Shown here: positions 1 to 5,470 of the stretch, piece by piece
How positions within the stretch are numbered: position 1 is the first letter of the stretch
Layout of the letters: each line of letters begins with the position of its first letter
NCBI GenBank assembly: GCA_020697475.1
Contig: JAJFMO010000300.1
Coordinates: 1 to 6,423 of the forward strand
DNA from: Paenibacillaceae bacterium
GTDB taxonomy: Bacteria; Bacillota; Bacilli; Paenibacillales; NBRC-103111
DNA: 6,423 bases
Direction of reading: 5' to 3'
Translations under genes and position numbers: made by a program
Notes under the pieces: generated by a model
Seen by the model: only the letters and a program-made list of their open reading frames with translations
What the model was told of the DNA's origin: nothing
Database searches by the model: none

Positions 1-50
1 TGTTCATCATCTTAAGCATTCAATTACTGGCGAGAAAACGCTGGAGATAG
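1..50 (+). CDS. C-terminal end of a probable ABC-2 type permease (GldF-like), partial
   Basis: Reading from base 3, one frame is open to a TAG stop at 48-50 and encodes FIILSIQLLARKRWR. A hydrophobic run followed by a basic ARKRWR tail is what the end of the last membrane helix of an ABC-2 permease looks like. The gene lies 12 bases upstream of a gldG-like gene, and in Bacillota and Bacteroidota the GldF permease normally sits directly before GldG. Only 15 residues are visible, so the identity rests mainly on the neighbour. The start lies outside the window. Confidence 0.5.
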   Translation, partial: FIILSIQLLARKRWR

Positions 51-62
51 GGGGAGATAACA

Positions 63-2324
63 GTGAACAAATGGTTACGCGGAACGAATGCGACTGTACT
101 GTCTCTGGCGGTCATTGGCATTTTCATTGTCGTCACGGTCTTCCTGCACTCGCTGGGCAATCTGCAGTGGGATTTGACCAAGGACAAGAAATTTACGCTG
201 TCCGAGCAGTCGTTGAACGTACTGGACAAGCTGGATAAAGATATTCACGTCATCGTCTTTGACGGAGGACAGGCCGATCCGTTCCTGTCGCAGCAGGTCG
301 TAGACCTGGTGAAGGAATTTCAGCGTCACAACAAGCACATCACATTCGACGAATACGATATGTTGAAGCAGCCTTCAATGGCCAAGCAGTACAACGTGGA
401 CGGAGGCGGCACGATCGTCTTCGAAAGCGGGGATCAGAAGAAAAACATCTCGTTCTATCAGATGTTCATGCCGGGCCAACAGCAAGACGGATCGTACTTC
501 TTCGACGGGGAACAGAAATATGCGGAAGCGATCATCAATCTGACCTCTTCGGAGAAGCATCCGGTGTACTTCCTTACAGGGCATAACGAGATCGCGATCA
601 CCGAGCTGAATACGCTCAAGAGCAGCTTGGAAGGCGTCAATTATGTCGTGAAAGAACTGAATTTGTACCGTGAAGGCAAAATCCCCGATGATGCACAAGC
701 GATTTTCATCATGGGGCCGAAGACCGATCTGAACGATCAAGAGACGAAGCTGATTAAAGATTATTTGCAAGGCAACGGGAAGCTGTATCTGGCCCTGGGC
801 TTCAATAAAGATATGACGACCCAGTGGAAAAATATCGATTCGATCATGAGCACATTAGGCGTGCAGGATCTGCACTCGGTGGCGATCGAGCCGAAGCAGA
901 GCGTCTTGTTCGATCCGTTGACGATCGTTCCGACATACGGTTTCCATGATATTACGAACAAACTGGACGATTCCCAACTGTTAACGGTCATTTCGCTTGC
1001 GGTCAGCTTGAAGGATAATCCGGCTGTCAAAGATTACAGTCCGACGATGCTGCTCAAGACGACGAATCAAGCCTATGGGGAAACCGATCTTGAGGCGCTG
1101 ACCAAAGGCCAATCGAAGCAAGATTCCGTAGACACCGCAGGGCCGCTGAATTTGGCTTACGCGGTGGAAGACAGCGCGAAACGGCCGAAGGCGGTCGATT
1201 TTGCCGAACCAGGCGAATATGATTTTCTATGGAACGGTTGTTGTATTCCCGCTTTGCTTCCTCCTGGTCGGCGGTCTGATCTGGTGGAGGAGGAGAAAAG
1301 GATGATGAAGCGATTCCTGCCTACGATTCTGCTGGTGGTGGTCTGCATCGTCGGCTTATGGTACGCTTCGAGCCATAATTTTTTCCAGAAGCCGAAGGAG
1401 AAACCGACCCCGCTGATTACGGTCAAGAAGGAAGACGTGACCGGCATTAAGATTACGGATTCCAATCCTGGTCAAGACGGCGTGCCGGTCATCGAATTGC
1501 AGAAGAAGGACGGCAAGTGGAACATGATCCAACCGGCCGCCTACCCGTTGAATACGTACAGCGCTGACAGCTGGGCGGAGGCGCTCGGCAAGACGACGGG
1601 AGATAAGGTGATCGAGAAAGACGCGACTCCCGGGGACTTAAGCAAGTACGGCTTTGACAAGCCGCTGCAAGTGTTCGAAGCGACGCTCGCGGACGGGACG
1701 AAGCAGACGCTGACGATCGGGTCGGCGACCCCGGTCAGCGGAACGTATTACGTGAAGACGGATGCTTCTACTACGATCTATCAGGAGTCGGAAGAGCAAA
1801 TTACTCCGCTTAAGAAGAAGCCGTTCGACATTATTGAGAAGAGTCCGTTCCAATTCGAGTACAACAAGCTGAATAAGCTGACGGTGGACTGGAAAGGCCA
1901 ATCGTGGATGCTGACCAAATCCGATCCTTCGAAGATGGGATACGAGTCGGAATGGAAGCTCGGAGCCTTAGTTCTGAAACCTGACGACGGCTCGTCGTTC
2001 CTCGACAAGATCATCAACATGTCGACCAACCAGATGATCGGCCCGGTGTCTAAGGTGAAGATGGACAATCCGGAGCTGAAGGTGACGATGGTTCTCCAGG
2101 ATAAAGATGGCAAAGAATATACCCAAACGTATGTCGGCAAAATTAATGGCAACGATGTGCACATCAACCAGGTCGGCGGACCGTGGGAGTATACGATGTC
2201 GCTCTCGGCCATCCAAGAGCTGTACGACAAGGCTCAGGCCGTCCGCGATAAGGTGGCGCAACAAGCGGCTCAGCAGAGCCAGGCTGCTCCGCCAACCGCC
2301 CCGCCGGCTGCGGGAACGAAATAA
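63..2324 (+). CDS. gldG: Fused reading frame: truncated GldG-family ABC transporter auxiliary protein joined to a DUF4340 protein
   Basis: The 753-codon frame starts at GTG 63, with GGGGAG at 51-56 as ribosome binding site. Residues about 11-30 form one membrane helix. Next comes the family opening WDLTKDKKFTLSEQS, then the extracytoplasmic domain of GldG (ABC_transp_aux family), recognisable to about residue 377 (AYAVEDSAKRPKA). GldG is the membrane-anchored auxiliary part of an ABC transporter with GldA and GldF; its substrate in Bacillota is unknown. Residues about 378-413 resemble no protein and are an out-of-frame reading of the real GldG anchor. From residue 414 the frame is the complete DUF4340 protein, which has its own start at 1302. 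Normal GldG proteins have a further conserved stretch and a C-terminal helix here, so I read this as a deletion of 3n+2 bases that removed about 60-70 codons and joined the frames. The fusion is probably a by-product; GldG is probably inactive. Sequencing or assembly error is possible. Confidence 0.7.
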   Translation: MNKWLRGTNATVLSLAVIGIFIVVTVFLHSLGNLQWDLTKDKKFTLSEQSLNVLDKLDKDIHVIVFDGGQADPFLSQQVVDLVKEFQRHNKHITFDEYDMLKQPSMAKQYNVDGGGTIVFESGDQKKNISFYQMFMPGQQQDGSYFFDGEQKYAEAIINLTSSEKHPVYFLTGHNEIAITELNTLKSSLEGVNYVVKELNLYREGKIPDDAQAIFIMGPKTDLNDQETKLIKDYLQGNGKLYLALGFNKDMTTQWKNIDSIMSTLGVQDLHSVAIEPKQSVLFDPLTIVPTYGFHDITNKLDDSQLLTVISLAVSLKDNPAVKDYSPTMLLKTTNQAYGETDLEALTKGQSKQDSVDTAGPLNLAYAVEDSAKRPKAVDFAEPGEYDFLWNGCCIPALLPPGRRSDLVEEEKRMMKRFLPTILLVVVCIVGLWYASSHNFFQKPKEKPTPLITVKKEDVTGIKITDSNPGQDGVPVIELQKKDGKWNMIQPAAYPLNTYSADSWAEALGKTTGDKVIEKDATPGDLSKYGFDKPLQVFEATLADGTKQTLTIGSATPVSGTYYVKTDASTTIYQESEEQITPLKKKPFDIIEKSPFQFEYNKLNKLTVDWKGQSWMLTKSDPSKMGYESEWKLGALVLKPDDGSSFLDKIINMSTNQMIGPVSKVKMDNPELKVTMVLQDKDGKEYTQTYVGKINGNDVHINQVGGPWEYTMSLSAIQELYDKAQAVRDKVAQQAAQQSQAAPPTAPPAAGTK
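1198..1305 (+). pseudogene. Stranded C-terminal membrane anchor of gldG in a shifted frame
   Basis: In the frame one base on from the upstream gldG frame, these bases encode ILPNQANMIFYGTV, then a hydrophobic helix, then LIWWRRRKG and a TGA stop at 1303-1305. A hydrophobic helix ending in WW and a cluster of arginines and lysine is the usual end of GldG-type proteins and anchors them with the C-terminus in the cytoplasm. The piece has no start codon or ribosome binding site of its own and cannot be translated from the present gldG frame. Its TGA overlaps the ATG of the DUF4340 gene (ATGA, 1302-1305), the usual arrangement for translational coupling. This shows the two genes were originally separate and adjacent. 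Confidence 0.8.
1286..1295 (+). promoter_or_regulatory. Ribosome binding site of the DUF4340 gene
   Basis: GGAGGAGGAG lies six bases before ATG 1302. It is one of the strongest Shine-Dalgarno sequences in the window and sits inside the codons for the WWRRR tail of GldG. It decides the DUF4340 start at 1302, with a second ATG directly after at 1305, and indicates that DUF4340 can be made independently of the fused frame. Confidence 0.75.
1302..2324 (+). CDS. DUF4340 domain-containing membrane-anchored protein
   Basis: This is a 340-residue protein starting at ATG 1302 behind GGAGGAGGAG. It has a short basic N-terminus (MMKRF), a single membrane helix at about residues 5-22, then a long domain predicted to lie outside the membrane. 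The domain shows the DUF4340 pattern: a KKDGKWNMIQPAAYPLN segment, then DLSKYGFDKP, then a LADGTKQTLTIGSATP strand region with YYVKTD after it. The last 25 or so residues are a low-complexity tail rich in Gln, Ala and Pro. DUF4340 proteins are commonly encoded directly after GldG, and a role as an extracytoplasmic partner of that ABC transporter is inferred from this linkage; no biochemical function is known. The length is normal for the family and the gene looks intact. It is also read as the second half of the frame starting at 63. A terminator follows 25 bases after the stop. Confidence 0.85.
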   Translation: MMKRFLPTILLVVVCIVGLWYASSHNFFQKPKEKPTPLITVKKEDVTGIKITDSNPGQDGVPVIELQKKDGKWNMIQPAAYPLNTYSADSWAEALGKTTGDKVIEKDATPGDLSKYGFDKPLQVFEATLADGTKQTLTIGSATPVSGTYYVKTDASTTIYQESEEQITPLKKKPFDIIEKSPFQFEYNKLNKLTVDWKGQSWMLTKSDPSKMGYESEWKLGALVLKPDDGSSFLDKIINMSTNQMIGPVSKVKMDNPELKVTMVLQDKDGKEYTQTYVGKINGNDVHINQVGGPWEYTMSLSAIQELYDKAQAVRDKVAQQAAQQSQAAPPTAPPAAGTK

Positions 2325-2349
2325 ACTTAGAAGGAATCGGAAAACTGAG

Positions 2350-2384
2350 ACCCGTCGGACGCTTAAGTTCGGCGGGTTTCTTTT
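2350..2384 (+). terminator. Rho-independent terminator of the gldG-DUF4340 operon
   Basis: ACCCGTCGGAC (2350-2360) pairs with GTTCGGCGGGT (2367-2377) across the six-base loop GCTTAA, giving an 11-bp stem with two G-U pairs. TTCTTTT follows at 2378-2384. It begins 25 bases after the DUF4340 stop codon and separates the transporter operon from the dioxygenase gene. Confidence 0.88.
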
Positions 2385-2412
2385 GCCCATCAAAAGGGTG
2401 AAAAAGTACAAT
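2383..2412 (+). promoter_or_regulatory. Possible sigma-A type promoter for the dioxygenase gene
   Basis: TTGCCC (2383-2388) and TACAAT (2407-2412) are separated by 18 bases and match the housekeeping consensus at four and five of six positions. The pair lies just past the terminator and would give a leader of about 115 bases. The match is only moderate, and the upstream element overlaps the terminator tail. A TATGAT at 2514-2519 is too close to the ribosome binding site and has no upstream partner. Confidence 0.25.
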
Positions 2413-2537
2413 GAATTGGCGGACGGAAGCCATAGCGGACAGGTGCCGGAAGTGAGATGATGGGGGCAGACTGCATGCCGATCAAGCGGCAGGATAAGCG
2501 GTCCGATAACCGGTATGATAAAATGGAGGTATGGGAC

Positions 2538-3290
2538 ATGGCTTTGGTAACGGAGGAATTAAAGAAGCAATACGACGAGCAAGGGTATATTATTTACGAA
2601 AATTTGTTTTCGGCGGACGAGATGGACCGGATTCGCATGATCATCGACGAATTGGATGCCGAGAAAGAAAAAATGTTGCAACAGCAAGGGCAAAAGGGCA
2701 TCAGCATCCCGAGCCAAATTAACTTTACCTCGAAAATCAATTTCAGAAATCCGGAGCTGCAGCGCTTTATCGCCGATCCGCGCTTTGTGGAGCTGTCGAC
2801 CTCGATCTTGGGTCCCGACGTCCGTCTCTATTGGGACCAGTCGGTATATAAGCGTCCGGAAGCGAATCGCGACTTCCCTTGGCACCAAGACACCGGTTAT
2901 GCTCCGACCGAACCGATGCATTACTTGACGTGTTGGCTGGCTTTGGATGACACGACGATTGAGAACGGATGCGTCTGGATTCAACCTGGAACTCACCACC
3001 AGGGAATGGTCGAACACGTGAAAACCGATATCGGTTGGCTCTGCTACCAAGGGGATAATGAAGGAATACCGGTGGAGTTGAAGAAGGGGAGCATGGTCAT
3101 TTTTCCATCATTGTTGTTTCACCGCAGCACGCCGAACCGCAGTCAGACAACGCGCAAAGGGTATGTGATTCAATATTCCGTGGACGGCTCGTATAATCCG
3201 AAGACCGGGCAAGTGTTCAAGAATGGTCCGCTGATCGCGCGCGGGGGCAAACCGGCATACAGCGGCTTCGTTACGGCTGAGGAGTGCTGA
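2538..3290 (+). CDS. Phytanoyl-CoA dioxygenase (PhyH) family 2-oxoglutarate/Fe(II)-dependent oxygenase
   Basis: The product is 250 residues, a normal length for bacterial PhyH-family enzymes. ATG 2538 is chosen because GGAGGT (2525-2530) lies seven bases before it and the protein then opens with a typical PhyH start, TEELKKQYDEQGYIIYENLF. The same frame is open back to ATG 2457, but those 27 codons are polar and have only a weak ribosome binding site. The iron-binding facial triad is visible as H116 and D118 in FPWHQDTGY and H195 in LLFHRSTPN. R206, 11 residues after H195, has the spacing of the 2-oxoglutarate-binding arginine in PhyH and EctD. GCVWIQPGTH (144-153) is the conserved turn before the distal strand. 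The enzyme should be a soluble hydroxylase using O2 and 2-oxoglutarate; the substrate cannot be told from sequence, and bacterial members act on many small molecules. An AraC regulator follows 71 bases downstream on the same strand. Confidence 0.9.
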   Translation: MALVTEELKKQYDEQGYIIYENLFSADEMDRIRMIIDELDAEKEKMLQQQGQKGISIPSQINFTSKINFRNPELQRFIADPRFVELSTSILGPDVRLYWDQSVYKRPEANRDFPWHQDTGYAPTEPMHYLTCWLALDDTTIENGCVWIQPGTHHQGMVEHVKTDIGWLCYQGDNEGIPVELKKGSMVIFPSLLFHRSTPNRSQTTRKGYVIQYSVDGSYNPKTGQVFKNGPLIARGGKPAYSGFVTAEEC

Positions 3291-3361
3291 TTAGGTTAAA
3301 GAGTGTAGGGTAAATCGGATTGAGAGCTATTCGGTAAAACAGTGAGGGGGCAGGCGGAAGA

Positions 3362-4225
3362 ATGGCGGTCGGCGGGCAGCGGGAAGGGATCAGTTCATCG
3401 ATCCTTGACGATACGTGGAAGCTAAACTTGTACCATATCCAAGAGCACGCCTATCGAACGCTGGACATCCAACAGAAGACGTATCCGTATTGGGTGATCA
3501 GCTTTATCGCCGAGGGTCGGTTGACGGTGACCGACGCCAATGTGACGACGGAAGCGGGGGCTGGGCAGGTGATGCTGCACGCCCCGCATGTGCCGTTCGG
3601 CGAGACGGCTTTCATCCCGGGCCGCCACCAATGGTTCGTGGCCGATATCCGCAATGCGATTGACGTCGATCTGTTGCGGCTGATCCCGGTGCCGGAAGTC
3701 GTGACTTTGGCCGATCCGCAAGCGTATTCCGATGTTTTTAGAGCGATGAGGGCTTCCTCCCAAGCGGAGGGGTCGGGCTTTCGCGGGCTGCAGACTACCG
3801 CACTTGGGCTGCAGCTAATTTTTTATATTTTGGAAGGGTGGGAGCGGGAAGGCTGCCCTCCGCGCAAGTCCGCCCGCCGCAAAATCGACGAACGGATCGA
3901 TCAACTGCTGGCGTATCTGGGCGCCAATCTGGATCGCAAGGTCACGCGCGAGACGCTGGCCGCGATGGTTCATCTAAGCCCCAATTATTTGGATAAAATG
4001 TTTCTGCAAACGTTCGCCGTCACCCCCATGCACATGCTGCGCGACTTGCGGCTGAAGAAGGTGAAGCGGATGCTGGAGACAACGGACGAGCCGCTAACCG
4101 CGATCGCCGAAGCGTGCGGGCTGGTTGACGCGTCGTACTTGACCCGCCAATTCGCGAAGAGGTTCGGCTTGAATCCCGGCGAGTACCGCCAGCAGTTCCG
4201 CTTCGCGCGGGCGACATATTATTGA
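3362..4225 (+). CDS. AraC family transcriptional regulator next to the dioxygenase gene
   Basis: The product is 287 residues. The N-terminal part (about 20-115) is the cupin-like sensing domain, seen in WVISFIAEGRLTV and GAGQVMLHAPHVPFG. The C-terminal part (about 175-280) is the paired helix-turn-helix AraC domain. The first helix-turn-helix is near 196-217 (TRETLAAMVHLSPNYLDKMF). The second is near 245-267 (LTAIAEACGLVDASYLTRQF), followed by the family ending RFGLNPGEYRQQ. GAGGGGG at 3344-3350 lies 11 bases before ATG 3362, slightly far but the best site available. It probably senses a small molecule and controls the dioxygenase gene upstream; this is inferred from adjacency and orientation. 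No terminator hairpin separates the two. Its last seven bases overlap the end of the convergent zinc ribbon gene. Confidence 0.9.
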   Translation: MAVGGQREGISSSILDDTWKLNLYHIQEHAYRTLDIQQKTYPYWVISFIAEGRLTVTDANVTTEAGAGQVMLHAPHVPFGETAFIPGRHQWFVADIRNAIDVDLLRLIPVPEVVTLADPQAYSDVFRAMRASSQAEGSGFRGLQTTALGLQLIFYILEGWEREGCPPRKSARRKIDERIDQLLAYLGANLDRKVTRETLAAMVHLSPNYLDKMFLQTFAVTPMHMLRDLRLKKVKRMLETTDEPLTAIAEACGLVDASYLTRQFAKRFGLNPGEYRQQFRFARATYY

Positions 4226-4479
4226 GGCTTCCAGCGTTCCAATTTGTGCATATTTCTTGTGAGTAACCCGGCAAGCCATCTGGGGATACCCATCTCCACG
4301 CATTTTTGTTTTACCCTCGTTCTCATGTCCTCAAGAGTAATCTCTTTGTGAATAAATTCCCCTTCCTGATAACAATGTTTGCAGTACATCGGGCTATTCT
4401 CCAAATTTTTCTCGGTTCCACGATCTTCCGGCTTCTTGAGCGGCATCCCGCAGCTTTGGCACTTGGCGGACTCCTTCAT
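4219..4479 (-). CDS. Small zinc ribbon domain protein
   Basis: This is an 86-residue protein with two CxxC pairs, C7-C10 (CQSCGMP) and C33-C36 (CKHCYQEGEF), which should bind one zinc ion. CQSCGMPL, a conserved D-x-GTE segment (DRGTEKN) and the YCKHCYQ pair identify the putative zinc ribbon family (zinc_ribbon_2 type), whose members in Bacillota are mostly standalone small proteins of unknown role. After the ribbon comes a basic helical region (ITLEDMRTRVKQKC) and a tail with MGIPRWLA. The start at 4479 is supported by GGGAGGGG (plus-strand positions 4486-4493), six bases upstream. Its TAA stop at 4219-4221 overlaps the 3' end of the AraC gene running toward it. A possible 52-codon gene lies 46 bases upstream on the same strand. 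Confidence 0.85.
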   Translation of the reverse strand: MKESAKCQSCGMPLKKPEDRGTEKNLENSPMYCKHCYQEGEFIHKEITLEDMRTRVKQKCVEMGIPRWLAGLLTRNMHKLERWKPQ

Positions 4480-4525
4480 CCGGTTCCCCTCCCAGCGTGA
4501 ATAATGACCTCGTCCAGATTATAGA

Positions 4526-4684
4526 TCAAAATTCATATTTGAAAAATAAGAAATCGCCAGGTTGATTCAGGTGGGCGAGGATGCGGCCGTCCTCGTCCGC
4601 TGTGGCTTGGTGAACTTCGAACAGCTTCCTCGTGATCGACTCAATCGAGCAAGAATATCCGATTACACCGCAAGGATATTCCAT
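4526..4684 (-). CDS. Possible small protein of 52 residues, unrecognised
   Basis: A minus-strand frame from ATG 4684 to TGA 4526-4528 encodes a 52-residue product beginning MEYPCGVIGYSCSIES and ending QPGDFLFFKYEF. I do not recognise it. It looks coding because it mixes charged, aromatic and hydrophobic residues in a protein-like way (RKLFEVHQATADEDGRILAH), and codons such as GAC GAG GAC GGC CGC ATC CTC GCC match the GC-rich third positions of neighbouring genes. It lies in an otherwise empty gap and reads in the same direction as the zinc ribbon gene, 46 bases before it. Against it, there is no ribosome binding site before the ATG: the 25 bases upstream are pyrimidine-rich. The start may therefore be wrong, or the gene may be the remaining 3' end of a longer one. 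Confidence 0.4.
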   Translation of the reverse strand: MEYPCGVIGYSCSIESITRKLFEVHQATADEDGRILAHLNQPGDFLFFKYEF

Positions 4685-4754
4685 ACTTGCCGGAAGGACG
4701 AGGGGTAAGATGAAGTTGCTTCGGCAATTTTGCGGATTACACGGGAGGATCAGT

Positions 4755-5447
4755 ATGCGGAAACAAAGCGGGATGTTTATACTCAGCGTTTTGATCGGAT
4801 TGGCTGTGCTTTCCGGTTGCGGTAATGGCAGTAACAGCGGCAATGGCATCAACGGTGCAGGGGACGGCGGGACGGGAATGGACAAGTCGGCGGCGGAACA
4901 GAAGCACGACCCGATCACCTTGACGTTCGGCACCAACCAAGGCGGCTACAATGAAGAGGTGTTCAATACCTATGTGAAGAAGCCGATCGAGGCGAAATTT
5001 CCTTACATTACAATGAACTATGTGGACACGAAGAACGGCGGCGACCTGGAGAAGCTGATCGCGGCCGGCGAGACGCCGGATATTCTGAATGGCGGGGGCC
5101 GCGGTTTGGCCAGGTTGAAAGATTTGCAGCTGGTTGAAGATCTCAATCCTTACATCAAGAAGTTCAATCTCAATCTGAGCAACCTCAACCAAGCCGGCGT
5201 CGAATCGGTGAAGACGTATTCCGAAGGCGGGAGAATGTTAGTTTTGCCCTATCTCATCAACTTCTACGTGATGTTGTATAATCAAGATATCTTTGATAAA
5301 TTTGCCGTACCCTATCCGAAAGACAATATGACATGGGATGAAGCCAAGCAGTTGGCCGAACGGGTGACCCGCCAGGCGGACGGCACGCAATTTCGCCAGA
5401 TCGAAGACCAGGCGAACAAGAATATTCAAGCCGCGATGGAGCAATAA
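4755..5447 (+). CDS. Extracellular solute-binding lipoprotein (family 1 type), internally deleted
   Basis: The product is 230 residues. ATG 4755 follows GGGAGG (4743-4748) by six bases. The first 22 residues are a lipoprotein signal peptide (MRKQ, hydrophobic core, then lipobox LSGC with C22 as lipidated cysteine), followed by a Gly/Asn/Ser-rich linker. Residues about 54-200 match the N-terminal lobe of ABC transporter sugar-binding proteins: ITLTFGTN, AAGETPDILNGGG, VLPYLINFYVMLYNQDIFDKF and PYPKDNMTWDEA. These proteins are usually about 420-460 residues. Here the frame stops after VTRQADGTQFR joined to QIEDQANKNIQAAMEQ, and the last 16 residues look like the C-terminal helix of a full-length member. 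I infer an in-frame deletion of roughly 200 codons at about 5397. Most of the second lobe would be missing, so ligand binding is unlikely. No permease or ATPase genes lie beside it. An AraC gene converges from the right, 23 bases away. Confidence 0.85.
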   Translation: MRKQSGMFILSVLIGLAVLSGCGNGSNSGNGINGAGDGGTGMDKSAAEQKHDPITLTFGTNQGGYNEEVFNTYVKKPIEAKFPYITMNYVDTKNGGDLEKLIAAGETPDILNGGGRGLARLKDLQLVEDLNPYIKKFNLNLSNLNQAGVESVKTYSEGGRMLVLPYLINFYVMLYNQDIFDKFAVPYPKDNMTWDEAKQLAERVTRQADGTQFRQIEDQANKNIQAAMEQ

Positions 5448-5470
5448 GCGATTTCCTTCCGCGGCGGATG

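Noticed and set aside
63..2324. A genuine new two-domain GldG-DUF4340 protein
   Set aside because: The linker at residues 378-413 is the GldG anchor read in the wrong frame, and DUF4340 has its own start and strong ribosome binding site, so the fusion looks accidental.
2457..2537. Upstream start giving the dioxygenase 27 extra residues
   Set aside because: The extra residues are polar and unlike PhyH N-termini, while ATG 2538 has GGAGGT at a good distance.
4714..4729. Hairpin AGTTGC-TTCG-GCAATT as a terminator or leader regulator
   Set aside because: The stem is only six weak pairs including a G-U, and the following T-run is short; the UUCG loop alone is not enough to claim function.
4632..4754. 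N-terminal extension of 41 residues on the solute-binding protein
   Set aside because: It would place the signal peptide internally. ATG 4755 has a good ribosome binding site and starts a standard lipoprotein signal; the extension is antisense to the possible 52-residue gene.
4737..5192. Long open frame antisense to the solute-binding protein gene
   Set aside because: It is a shadow of a codon-biased gene; its composition is repetitive in Ala, Arg, Val and Ile, and it has no domain signature.
1208..5416. Shared 10-mer ACCAGGCGAA at 1208-1217 and 5407-5416, each about 10 bases after a deletion junction
   Set aside because: It encodes a Q-A-N tripeptide in the same codon phase in both genes, and several shared 10-mers are expected by chance in 6.4 kb. 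It is not located at the junctions themselves.
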